Shown one piece after another: positions 19,247-28,900 of a stretch of DNA of 64,000 nt; position 1 is the first letter of the stretch, and each line of letters starts with the position of its first letter. The stretch is taken from positions 186,001 through 250,000 of the forward strand of contig JASBSB010000006.1 in the NCBI GenBank assembly GCA_030149205.1, written 5' to 3'. The stretch is from Candidatus Heimdallarchaeota archaeon. GTDB lineage: Archaea; Asgardarchaeota; Heimdallarchaeia; Heimdallarchaeales; Kariarchaeaceae. The notes beneath the pieces are model-generated. The model ran no database searches. It worked only from the letters and a program-made list of their open reading frames with translations, and was not told where the DNA came from. A program made the position numbers and the translations under genes.

Positions 19247-19795
19247 TTACTCAAATGGGGGTAAACCTAACTGAGATTGCCAATTTTTTAGGAGAAATCT
19301 AAGGTGATTGAGTAACCAAACTTCCTCTTCCAAAAGGTTTGGATTTTGTTTATTTTCATTGGCATTAACTATTGCTTCCTGCAATATTTTTTTCATCCTG
19401 TTTCTCATAATCTTATTAAACGAGCCTTCAATACTAGTTAACTTCCTAATTGCCATTTTGTTATTCTCTGAACTCAGCCTTTTGATTTCTGCACGGGTTC
19501 GTTTGATAAACAGGCTGGAAGGAAGCCTGGCTAACTTTTTTTCACGTCCCTCTTCATGAGCATATTGAGCCATGGTTCTATAGTTTATTTCTTCATCACT
19601 ATCAAACTCAACTAGGTCTCTCTCAAGAAGTATCTCAGCAATCCAATATGGAACCTTAGCACTTTGCCCCTCAGGGATATGGACAGAGATGTTATCGATA
19701 TCAAAGGTTTCAAATTTTTTAATGCAGATTACCTGAACTGGTTCTTCCCCGAAATCAAAGTCTATACGGTTAAGTTCTTCAACAAAATCTATCAA
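19247..19795 (-). CDS. GINS complex subunit, GINS23 (Psf2/Psf3) type
   Basis: 182 aa. The N-terminal small beta domain shows the GINS pattern PEGQSAKVPYWIAEILLERDL, followed by a helical A domain (residues about 75-180). This B-then-A order is typical of the Psf2/Psf3 type. In archaea GINS binds MCM and the Cdc45/RecJ-like protein to form the active replicative helicase. It lies 76 nt downstream of the MCM gene on the same strand, the common archaeal pairing, which supports the call. Distant similarity only, so the subunit assignment is less sure than the family. Confidence 0.75.
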   Translation of the reverse strand: MIDFVEELNRIDFDFGEEPVQVICIKKFETFDIDNISVHIPEGQSAKVPYWIAEILLERDLVEFDSDEEINYRTMAQYAHEEGREKKLARLPSSLFIKRTRAEIKRLSSENNKMAIRKLTSIEGSFNKIMRNRMKKILQEAIVNANENKQNPNLLEEEVWLLNHLRFLLKNWQSQLGLPPFE

Positions 19796-19870
19796 TAGCT
19801 AACAATTTGAACTCATTTAAAGAACTCTTCGAAATCATTTGAGGGATTTAGAACATGATTTATCTAAAAT

Positions 19871-22800
19871 TTATAATTTGCTCAATGTCCCATTATTTGG
19901 TCTATACAAACCCCCTTGTTTGACTAAATCACGGATTGCTTTTTCAACAAATTCAGAAGACAGTCCGGCTTGTTCTGCCTCAGCATACACTTCACTATCC
20001 TTAAAAGGTCCAGATGAGATGTTTTGAAGATGATCAATGATTTGCATTAATCTTGAAATCTTTGACCTTCTTACCGAAGTAATACCGCTTGCAAAGGCAT
20101 CATAATCCAATTGACCAGATTCTGGATCAATAGCTATTTGAGTGAGGCTATATTTTATGAGGTCTATTGCTTTCTGAGCATCCTGTTTTGTAACTGTGTC
20201 TCGTAGTGCGATCCTTGCTCTTGCCTCTGCTAATCTCACTATCCCTTCTAGCTGCCTTGCAGTAACAGGGATTGAACCGTTTCCCTCAACGTTACCTGAG
20301 TTTCTTAAGTTAACATAGAAATCTTGGATCGTGTCTACAGATTCTCTGGAAAGCTTTGGATGAGATTTTTGTTTTGCAAAAGCAATATATTTTCGTAGTT
20401 TATCAAGGTCAATTGGTGGATTTTCAATGAGATTTGAATCATAGTTGAAATGCAAGTTTAAGATATGTTCTGCTTTTGATTGGTCTTCTTTCTCATCTGG
20501 AAGGTCTCGAAGCGTAAAAATAAGATCGAAACGCGACATAATTGCAGGGGACAAATTTACATTTTCAACAAAGGTTTGATTTGGGTTATATCTTCCTAAT
20601 TTGGGGTTTGCTGCTGCAAGTACCCCTGTTCGAGAATTTAAAGTTGCGACGATACCGGCCTTAGCTATACTTATGGTGTTATGACAGATTAAAGAACCAG
20701 ACAGAAAGTTTTGTTGTGGTTCCACTGTTATATCATAAACATACTCTGCGTTAGAAATTTGAGAACTTTCTATTGTTTGGACATCAACAACCCTTGCCCA
20801 TCCGAGCTGTAAAAGTTCACGAATCTCTTTGATTTCAGATTGTATATACACTAATACCTCACTATATTTTGAAATTAGCTGTTGGTTTTGAGATTTTAAA
20901 TCAGAATAAACCAGAATCTCTTCAAGGGAATTAAGACTGGATTGTAACTTGGACTTGGACGATTGGTTTAACTTTATTGGAACAAATTCATTATCCAGTA
21001 CCATTTGAAGCTCTTTAACCCTTAACGAAAAAAATTCAGGTAATGAGTCAGAATAACTGTTATCCCCATAAAGAGGAACATAGGTTGATATGGGAGTTTC
21101 TTTTGAATTTATTAGGTCAATTGATTGAGTGTTTAGATTAAAATAAAATAGGGGATGGTCATCTGTAACAACAAAAGAAATTCCATTTGAGAGCTTAATC
21201 AAAATAAACTGTTGCGGCCCTTTATGTCTTACCAACCTCATAATTTTTGAAGTTTGTTTTACTTTATCACCTAGGTCAAAGGAGTCTGTTTCAAGATATA
21301 AACCATCAACCCTTGATAAGTCGAGAATTTCACAGTTTGGAGCTGGTTCGATTTTCGTTTTATTTTCTGCAAAATATTTTTCTACAAGCTCTCCCAGCTT
21401 CCATTCAACGCCATTAATTTTTACTGGGTGATCAAAATGATAAGATTGTTGTTCCATTGCCTCATGTATAGCCGATCGATCATTGTCACTCATTTTATCA
21501 AATTCATCTATCAGACATACACCTTTATCAGCAAGAACTAACGCACCTGCCTCTAAAGTTAAATCACCTGTATCAGGGTCTCGAATCACAGCTGCCGTAT
21601 TATGGATTAAAAACCCATTTCCGATAAAATTATGTGAATCTTTTACGGTCAAATCATATACAAAATCGAATTCAGACCTTACATAACTTACATCTGTAAT
21701 CTTACTCCATCCCAGAGTGCTCTTTTTAAGATTGTCAATAAAATTTAACTGGTTTACAATATAGGAATGTTTTGCCTCCAACCTTCTTAATAAGTCTTTG
21801 AGAAACACTACAGTCGTAGTTGGTAAAAGTAGTTCCATGTTACGAATTATATTTTGAAGATGAGAGTAGCTAATTTTTATATTTGTGTCCTGATTTGGGT
21901 CGCCAAACAACAGTTGAGCAAGTTCTTTTTCAGTAACTGATAGCAATAATGACACCTTTCTTAAACTAGAGAAATCTACAAGTTTATGAAGCAAAGTTTG
22001 GATTTCTATCTCGGTTAATTTCGAGGATAAATTTTGGAGCAATGGAGTTTCACTTGTGACACTTTCGAGGTATTGGAGCTTAAGCTCCTGTTTCAACCCT
22101 TCAGATTTATCAAGGACATATTTTTGAATTTGTGGGTCTCCATTTACTGTCGCAATGACATCCCCTCGGCTTAAACTTTTAGATTTCATCCAGACAAATC
22201 CATTAATTGGGTCAAATGTGAAAATTGAGGTTTCTGGTGTCATTCTAACTGAGTTACCGAAAGATTCTGTGACCTGTACAAGAAAAGGTGGAGCCTTAAT
22301 TTTCCAAACATTTTCAATGAGCCCCTCTTTTTGTTTTAAGTTCGCTGAATGAGTAGTTGCATTATTTCCTATTAATTCCATTGACTGTTCAAGAGGTGAC
22401 TCCAAACCAACCTTTTTACTTAAGTGAAAAACAGGTTCAATTAAATCTTTTATTTTTATTAGATTCGAATTTATGGTGATTTCTGTATCTCCAGCAACAC
22501 AAAGCCCTGCTGCACTCGATCCTTTCCCAGATGTGTAAACTCCACGTGGTGCGATCTTATGAACAGCTTTGAGTAACTGGGATTTTGCCACCCCAGGGTC
22601 ACCAACCAATAAGATATTAGTTTGTCCCCTTGTTTTAAATCCATTCGGATGAACTTTGTCCACCCCTCCAAAGAGGAAAAACATAATTGCCTCTTTCTCC
22701 TTTTCTAGCCCCTTGATCTGAGGGGCAAGTGATTGAATAACCATATCATAAATATCTGGGGATTGAGAGAGTTCCAAAAACTCATTCTCCTCCTCCAAGG

Positions 22801-23629
22801 TTATCTCTGTTAGATCTGTATCTTTGTTCATCGGTTCAACAAACACTGCATCAACCCAAAGATCCAGAATAGCTTGTTTACCCTTCTTAAATCCTTCTGC
22901 ATTTCTCGTTTTTACTATTCCAGTTAGAATAGCCCGATCTCCTGGTCTTACTATGTCAACTAAATCATCCATCAATCTACAGGAAATTGATTTGGGGCTA
23001 GCACCAGAAACCAACTCCTCTGGTCTCTCTTGAAGAGTTATGGACTGCCAATCAATTAAGTTGGAGTCAGCAATGGAGAGAAAAAAATCTTTACTCCTAC
23101 ATGTTGGCTCACTACATCTTCTGGGAGTGGAATAGTTCCCTTGCACAAGAGGAACAAGTACAGAATGTTCTGGATTTTCCCTGCAAATAAAATGTGCAGT
23201 AACCATCAGTGGTTTAATTTCAGAGGTTCTAACCACTATACCCTCAATAACTTTTAATGCACCAATCTGGTTACTTCGAATATTTCTTAACTCAATCTTT
23301 GATGGTACGTTCGTAAATCTTGCGTGAAATTTGTCTCGATTAAAGAGTGTAATTTCTTGGAAATATTCAAAATCTTCTTGTTTGATTTGATTCTCAAGAG
23401 CAAGAGTCGCTGCCTCAATTGTCTCTTCGGGGAGTTCAATTAAAGCAGAGCTTAATCCCAGCTCATGTGTTGCATCCATGAGATATAGATCATTAAAATC
23501 TATGACTAGGCTTCTTTCCCCATCTTTAATCATTCTTGTAATTTCATCGTCATATCTATAACTCCCATCTTCGGCTTGGAAATTCTTGAAGAACTCCAAA
23601 AACCCGTTCATCAAATCTTGGTCAAGCAT
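19871..23629 (-). CDS. mcm: Replicative DNA helicase MCM, interrupted by two inteins
   Basis: 1252 aa precursor; removing the inteins leaves 695 aa, the normal archaeal MCM length. It unwinds DNA ahead of the fork as a hexamer. The N-terminal OB/zinc region has CRENPEH and RRCSEPTC. The AAA+ core has Walker A GDPGVAKSQLLK (343-354), Walker B LIDEFDKM (Asp708-Glu709), and the arginine-finger region SRFDLIF. A winged helix closes the protein. Intein 1 splits GSSAAGL from TAAV (residues 377-677). Intein 2 splits AMEQQ from TISIAKAG (729-984). Both sites are in the most conserved ATPase motifs. The GINS gene follows. Confidence 0.95.
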   Translation of the reverse strand: MLDQDLMNGFLEFFKNFQAEDGSYRYDDEITRMIKDGERSLVIDFNDLYLMDATHELGLSSALIELPEETIEAATLALENQIKQEDFEYFQEITLFNRDKFHARFTNVPSKIELRNIRSNQIGALKVIEGIVVRTSEIKPLMVTAHFICRENPEHSVLVPLVQGNYSTPRRCSEPTCRSKDFFLSIADSNLIDWQSITLQERPEELVSGASPKSISCRLMDDLVDIVRPGDRAILTGIVKTRNAEGFKKGKQAILDLWVDAVFVEPMNKDTDLTEITLEEENEFLELSQSPDIYDMVIQSLAPQIKGLEKEKEAIMFFLFGGVDKVHPNGFKTRGQTNILLVGDPGVAKSQLLKAVHKIAPRGVYTSGKGSSAAGLCVAGDTEITINSNLIKIKDLIEPVFHLSKKVGLESPLEQSMELIGNNATTHSANLKQKEGLIENVWKIKAPPFLVQVTESFGNSVRMTPETSIFTFDPINGFVWMKSKSLSRGDVIATVNGDPQIQKYVLDKSEGLKQELKLQYLESVTSETPLLQNLSSKLTEIEIQTLLHKLVDFSSLRKVSLLLSVTEKELAQLLFGDPNQDTNIKISYSHLQNIIRNMELLLPTTTVVFLKDLLRRLEAKHSYIVNQLNFIDNLKKSTLGWSKITDVSYVRSEFDFVYDLTVKDSHNFIGNGFLIHNTAAVIRDPDTGDLTLEAGALVLADKGVCLIDEFDKMSDNDRSAIHEAMEQQSYHFDHPVKINGVEWKLGELVEKYFAENKTKIEPAPNCEILDLSRVDGLYLETDSFDLGDKVKQTSKIMRLVRHKGPQQFILIKLSNGISFVVTDDHPLFYFNLNTQSIDLINSKETPISTYVPLYGDNSYSDSLPEFFSLRVKELQMVLDNEFVPIKLNQSSKSKLQSSLNSLEEILVYSDLKSQNQQLISKYSEVLVYIQSEIKEIRELLQLGWARVVDVQTIESSQISNAEYVYDITVEPQQNFLSGSLICHNTISIAKAGIVATLNSRTGVLAAANPKLGRYNPNQTFVENVNLSPAIMSRFDLIFTLRDLPDEKEDQSKAEHILNLHFNYDSNLIENPPIDLDKLRKYIAFAKQKSHPKLSRESVDTIQDFYVNLRNSGNVEGNGSIPVTARQLEGIVRLAEARARIALRDTVTKQDAQKAIDLIKYSLTQIAIDPESGQLDYDAFASGITSVRRSKISRLMQIIDHLQNISSGPFKDSEVYAEAEQAGLSSEFVEKAIRDLVKQGGLYRPNNGTLSKL
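20678..21445 (-). mobile_element. MCM intein 2 (mini-intein, Ser1)
   Basis: 256 residues in frame inside MCM. It begins with Ser (SYHFDHPVKING) instead of the usual Cys, carries the block B motif TDDHPLF, and ends in blocks F/G with EYVYDITVEPQQNFLSG and the terminal CHN, followed by the extein residue Thr. No LAGLIDADG endonuclease motif is visible; the middle is a charged helical stretch. It should splice itself out after translation and rejoin AMEQQ to TISIAKAG. It is the second intein in the same gene. Confidence 0.9.
21599..22501 (-). mobile_element. MCM intein 1 (mini-intein)
   Basis: 301 residues in frame inside MCM. It starts at Cys377 (CVAGDTEI, block A) and ends at Asn677 (FIGNGFLIHN, blocks F/G), with extein Thr as the +1 residue. 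Block B reads MTPETSIFTF, so the usual block B histidine (TxxH) is replaced by Thr. No LAGLIDADG motif is visible; the central segment is helical. The insertion lies after GSSAAGL in the ATPase core, a site used by other archaeal MCM inteins. Confidence 0.9.
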
Positions 23630-23852
23630 TGTATTAAGTTACCCCGTAAATTGAAGAATATATGAGTGTAATTCAATGATTCTATATTTATGATTAATCT
23701 TAGGTGGCTCAATTAAAAGTGAAGCAATAAATTTATGAAAGAACAATTTATGGTAACAAATAAAACAGACAACTATGTTTCTTTTGAGTAACTAAAGAAA
23801 CCACTAGATGTCTTCATAAAATCATAACTTTTTACTGAATTTAACTGAAAAG

Positions 23853-23864
23853 GTTTATTTAAAC
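23853..23864 (+). promoter_or_regulatory. TATA-like box for the first zinc-finger membrane protein
   Basis: GTTTATTTAAAC, centred about 29 nt before the GTG at 23888. The spacing fits a leaderless or nearly leaderless mRNA and supports the GTG start. Confidence 0.45.
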
Positions 23865-23887
23865 GATTTCCTTACAATCTAATCAGC

Positions 23888-24298
23888 GTGAATTCGACCT
23901 GTCAATATCATCCTGACATAGAAGCATCCACCAATTGCCAAAAATGTAAATCTCCAATTTGTGAAATTGATCTACAAACTGAAGATCAAACGTTAATAAT
24001 TTATGATAACGGGTATTTTGGACAGAAGATACCACCAAAAGACATCTGCATTCCTTGTTACCAAGCACAAAATACACCGAGTTTTAATCCTATTCTTTTG
24101 CTAAGCACAATTTTAGGTCTCTCTGTGGCTCTTGTACCTTTTTTTCAATTTGGTGGTGATGGATTTTTGTATTATTTTTGGATATTGATGTCCTCGATAA
24201 TACTTTTTCCTGTTATTATTATGTTTTCTTTGAAATTAACGATTTATAATTCTAAAAAGAAATACAAAACTACCTTGATTTATGGATCTGGAAGCTGA
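23888..24298 (+). CDS. B-box-like zinc-finger membrane protein (copy 1)
   Basis: 136 aa from GTG. The N-terminus has a cysteine/histidine pattern CQYHPD...CQKCKSPIC...C..C that resembles a B-box zinc finger. Two hydrophobic segments follow (about residues 70-118) and a short basic tail. The same CxYHPD...C..C.SPIC..DL core recurs in the gene 218 bp downstream, so the two are paralogues. B-box domains bind proteins; the role here is unknown. No other conserved domain seen. Confidence 0.65.
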   Translation: MNSTCQYHPDIEASTNCQKCKSPICEIDLQTEDQTLIIYDNGYFGQKIPPKDICIPCYQAQNTPSFNPILLLSTILGLSVALVPFFQFGGDGFLYYFWILMSSIILFPVIIMFSLKLTIYNSKKKYKTTLIYGSGS

Positions 24299-24485
24299 GA
24301 AATAAAAGTAAATTGAGAGCTTTGGAAATTTTTCATATAAAGTTATTTTTCTTATTCCGTAGATTTAGTTTGATAAATCGAAAAAGGATGATATACAATT
24401 TCGGAATGATTTATTTAACTTCGTACAGAAAAAAATGACAATAATTTTTTGATTTTTTGAGTAAACTCAGATATGTACTGAAAAA

Positions 24486-24494
24486 GATTTAATT
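24486..24494 (+). promoter_or_regulatory. TATA-like box for the second zinc-finger membrane protein
   Basis: GATTTAATT, centred about 26-27 nt before the ATG at 24517, indicating a separate promoter from the paralogue upstream. Confidence 0.35.
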
Positions 24495-24516
24495 AGTCAA
24501 AGAGAGGATTGTATGT

Positions 24517-25095
24517 ATGAGCAACACGACAGTTTGTGCTTATCATCCAGACAGATATGCAGTCAATATCTGTGAACGTTGCAGAAGTCCAATCTGTGCA
24601 AATGATCTCAGAGTATATCGAAAAACGAGAACAGAATGGGTGGGTGAAGTTGCAACTGAGAGTGTAGAAAGTTTTAATTATTGTCTCCCCTGTTTTGCTG
24701 ACCAAACTACTCAGGATGTGAACCCTTCAGGAGTACTAATTATAGCTAGTGTAATTATTGTATTATTTCTAGCCTTTTTTCAAATTGCCTCAAGAGATTT
24801 TGCCGGGTTTTTTATTTTGTTTGCTCTTGCTGCAGTTATTATCACTCTAGTGGGCTATTTAAACAAAAAAAGTAAAGCTGAAAAAGCTCAATCAGAACTT
24901 ATGATGTTTCAACAGGGTCTTGAGAGCTATGACAAAGGCAGTAAAAGAAATTCAAATACACATTTAACCTCTAGCCATAATAAGTTGGAGATTAATTGCT
25001 TCCAGTGTGGACAGATTTTGCAAAAAGGAGATAGATTCTGTAACAACTGTGGAGATTCCACTGAAGATGAGAAAATGGTGTTTGGAGAATTCTAA
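24517..25095 (+). CDS. B-box-like zinc-finger membrane protein with C-terminal zinc ribbon (copy 2)
   Basis: 192 aa. It shares the N-terminal zinc finger (CAYHPD...CERCRSPIC...CLPC) and two membrane segments (about 70-115) with the upstream paralogue, and adds a C-terminal zinc ribbon, CFQCGQILQKGDRFCNNCG. Both ends therefore bind zinc and probably face the cytoplasm. Such proteins may act as membrane adaptors, but no substrate or partner is evident. The gene pair arose by duplication, with loss or gain of the ribbon. Confidence 0.68.
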   Translation: MSNTTVCAYHPDRYAVNICERCRSPICANDLRVYRKTRTEWVGEVATESVESFNYCLPCFADQTTQDVNPSGVLIIASVIIVLFLAFFQIASRDFAGFFILFALAAVIITLVGYLNKKSKAEKAQSELMMFQQGLESYDKGSKRNSNTHLTSSHNKLEINCFQCGQILQKGDRFCNNCGDSTEDEKMVFGEF

Positions 25096-25324
25096 AATGA
25101 AACATTATTGTACTAACCTGGATTAAGGTACAATACATTGATTTGAAAGATCAATTTAGAAATTATATCCCTAGAAATTGAAAATTTTAGTTGTTTGTTC
25201 TAAAGAGATCCACGTTGATCTTCTCTATTTTATTTTGAAATAATAGATAACAACTGTGAAGAAGATGTGTTAATTTAACCTATTAAACTGCAAAAATTTT
25301 TAAAATGGAAGGAAATAGAGCCTC

Positions 25325-25891
25325 ATGTACTCAGGAGAGCTCGTAATTTTAAGACTACTTGATAAGACGTATATAGACTCAATGACTGCACAGATGAGAG
25401 AATATAACTCACTAAAATCAGTTGGGAGGGTCTTTCCAATATCAAGGAGTATTGAGGAAAATTTTGTTGAACACACCCTTAATCAGTACAAAAAGGGATC
25501 TGGTTATTATTTCGCAATGGTAAACAAAAACACCGATGAGCTTCTGGGTACCTGCTCATTAGACAATATCGATCCTAAGGATAGGAGAGGTGTCTTGGGA
25601 ATATTGATTTTTCAGGCAAAAAACCAAAACATGGGATATGGGACTGACGCCATGAAACTGTTATTATGGTTTGGTTTCACAGCGTTAAATCTTCACAGAA
25701 TTGAACTGACGGTTTTCGATTTTAATGAGATTGCTATCCATGTATATGAAAAAGTAGGATTTACAAAAGTTGGGAGAAAAAGAGAGGCATACTTTGTTGA
25801 TGGGGTGTATAATGATGTATTGGTTATGGATATATTAGAGGGAGAGTATTATTCAAACCATCCCAGAGGTAGTAAACCTCCATGGGAATGA
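25325..25891 (+). CDS. GNAT acetyltransferase, RimJ/RimL-like
   Basis: 188 aa. The fold is read from ELVILRLLDKTYID at the N-terminus, motif A LGILIFQAKNQNMGYGTDAMKLL, and LHRIELTVFDFNEIAIHVYEKVGFTKVGRKREAYF, the signature of the RimJ/RimL N-alpha-acetyltransferase branch. These enzymes acetylate protein N-termini or small amines. The substrate is unknown. Isolated gene, followed after 81 nt by the Hel308-like helicase. Confidence 0.85.
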   Translation: MYSGELVILRLLDKTYIDSMTAQMREYNSLKSVGRVFPISRSIEENFVEHTLNQYKKGSGYYFAMVNKNTDELLGTCSLDNIDPKDRRGVLGILIFQAKNQNMGYGTDAMKLLLWFGFTALNLHRIELTVFDFNEIAIHVYEKVGFTKVGRKREAYFVDGVYNDVLVMDILEGEYYSNHPRGSKPPWE

Positions 25892-25972
25892 AATTAAGAA
25901 TTTACTTTTAAAAGACTCTAGAGTGAATAATTATAAATGAAGAATTTAGGGTAACACAGAGAAAGATTTGAG

Positions 25973-28900
25973 ATGGATATTGATGAGTTAGATTTAGATT
26001 TTCAGTTTAAAGAGATACTTAAGACTCATGGAATAGAATCACTTTTTCCTCCTCAAGCGGATGCTATTAGATCTGGACTTCTTGAAGGGAAAAATCATGT
26101 CGTAGCCATACCAACAGCAAGTGGTAAGACTCTAATTGCAATCTTAGCAATTGTAAATAGACTATTAAAATATCGAGGGAAAGCTGTATACCTGGCACCA
26201 TTACGAGCTTTAGCTTCAGAGAAATACGATGAGATTCGAGAATTTGTCACTCCTCTGGGATTATCTGTGGGAATCGCAACTGGTGACTTAGATTCTGAAA
26301 AGGAATGGGTGGGAAACAAAGATATTATAATAGCTACCAATGAGAAATTTGACTCATTCATTAGACAGAGAAAATTTTGGCTTAACGACATTGATATAAT
26401 AATTTCAGACGAAATACATGTGATCAATGATAATAAAAGAGGACCTGTTTTGGAGGTTGTACTATCACAGATCAAACAAAAACTCCCCACTTGTCAAATA
26501 ATTGCTCTTTCAGCAACAATAAGTAACTCCTCTGAGTTAGCTGAATGGTTGGGAGCTGAGTTAATTACATCTGAATGGCGACCGGTTAGTCTAAAGGAGG
26601 GTATCTGGGAGTCTGGAACCATTTATTTTGATGACAGAACAAAAACTGATGAGGGAAGACCTTCCTCAAGAACCCCATATGTGGATCTTGCGATCAATGG
26701 TGTAAATCAAGGTGGACAAAGTTTGGTGTTTTGTAACACCAGAAATAGTGTGATCCAAACAGCAAAAAAGATAGCAGAAAAATATTCTAAGTCTTTAAAT
26801 GAAGTTGAGAGGGAAAATCTTGAAGGACTAAAGAAATTGGTTCTTGCAACTGGTGAGAAAACTAAACTTAGTCAGGATCTGGCAGATTTAATCTCTCAAG
26901 GTGTAGCATTCCACCATGCAGGGTTGCATAATAAACATAGAAAGATAATTGAGAAGGCGTTTAAACAGAGGAAAATCAAGATTCTGACTGCTTCTCCCAC
27001 ACTTTGTCTTGACGGATCTACTGAAATTATGGTGGGGTTAAATTCGACAAGGCTAGACAGTACAGGTACTAAAACAACAACATTCTCGGTTCATGATAAC
27101 AGGATCGATTGTGAAAGTGGAGTGAATGTCCTAAGGAACTATAATGATCAATATATGCTGTCTATTTCAACTAAAGACGGAAGGACATTAACTGGAACAG
27201 GTAACCATAAAATTATGGTTCAACGTGGGTTAAGAAGACAATTAATACCTTTGAAAGATGTTAAGGAATCAGACCTTTTGATTTCGGCATTAAAGTTACC
27301 ATTTAAGCAGACCATTAATAGATTCTCCGAACTCACTAGTAGGAAGAATTTAAGTAAGTCAACAGGTTTTATTGACCTTTCACTTGACAATGAGCTTGGA
27401 TTTTTATTCGCAATATTTTACCTCTGTGAAATGCCCTATGATTTTAACGGATGCTTAGTAATTAGTGTAAAAAATCTCCCAACATTGAATAAATATTCAA
27501 AAGAAGTAGAGAATCTCTCTCAGAAATTTAAGAAGAGTATCCTTGAAGTAAAGAGGTCAAACGAGGAACTTACCTTCATTTTACATGGTTGGTTGGCTAA
27601 ATTCGTTATTGACACCCAGATAAAGGAAGGATTATTCCCTAGTAAGTTTCATCAAGCTCCTCCAGCTTTTCTTGTAAGTTTCACAAGGTATTTTTTACAA
27701 AGTGGTAACCCTTTAGAATACAGCATAAAAGTCAGAAATCATAAATTAGCAAAGAATTTGAGAAATTTATTCTTGCTTTTTGGTATCGTTCTAAGTGTTT
27801 CTAAGAATACAATAACTTTCAAAGAGTCAATAAGCACAGTATTATCAAAGATACAGCTCTCTAGTCTAACTGATAAGGGCGAGTTAGGGCAGATACCAAT
27901 ACTAAATATTTCTGAGACCCAGATACAAGAAATGGTCTACGATGTTCAAGTTCGAACACCTGAGAATAATTTTCTATTTCTTGCAAATGGATTTGTCGTT
28001 CATAATTCAGCTGGAGTTAATACACCAAGTAGGAGGGTAATCATTAGATCCTTACATAGATATACCTCAGGATTTGGAAATCAATATATCCCGGTATTGG
28101 AGTATAAGCAGATGGCTGGAAGAGCTGGGAGACCTAAATATGACGATTATGGGGAATCTATTCTCCTTGCCAAGAATGAGATGGAAAAAGATGAGCTAAT
28201 GAACAGGTATGTGACTGCTGAAACTGAAATGATATTCTCTAAACTAGGGTCAGAACCCTCGTTGAGAATGCATCTGTTGTCCTTTATAGTTTCAGGAGAT
28301 GTGTTTGACTTTGATTCCGCCTTGGATATGATATCAACAACATTTTATGGTTACCAAAATTCAGATCAGCTGTTTTTTATTGAAGAGACTGTAGAACGAA
28401 CCTTTAATGTTTTAACGGAGGCCAAGTTGATTTCAAGTACTGAGCCCTACACACCCACCCCATTTGGACGAAAGGTAAACGAGTTATATCTTGATCCACT
28501 TTCCGCACAAATAATCAAGGAGGGATTGCAGCAGGTTGGGAATAAATATTTATCAGATATTGTTTATTTCCACCTTCTTACGACTACCCCAAATGTACGA
28601 ACTTTTTATGTAAGGGAGAAAGAGATGGAGGAAGTAATTGGTTTGGTCGAAGAATGGAGCAATAAAATCATCACACCTGAAAGCTTAGATAGTGAGATCA
28701 GGTGGGATTTTCTATTACAAGAAATGAAAACCGCCCAGGTCTTAATCGAGTGGATAAATGAAACTAGTGAGTCAGATCTACTGGAAAGATATAATGTAAC
28801 CTCTGGAGATTTGTATAATATTATTAATACAATGGAATGGTTGTTAAGGTCCTCTGAGGAGATTTCAAAACTATTTAAGCTCAATAAACATGCAGAAAGG

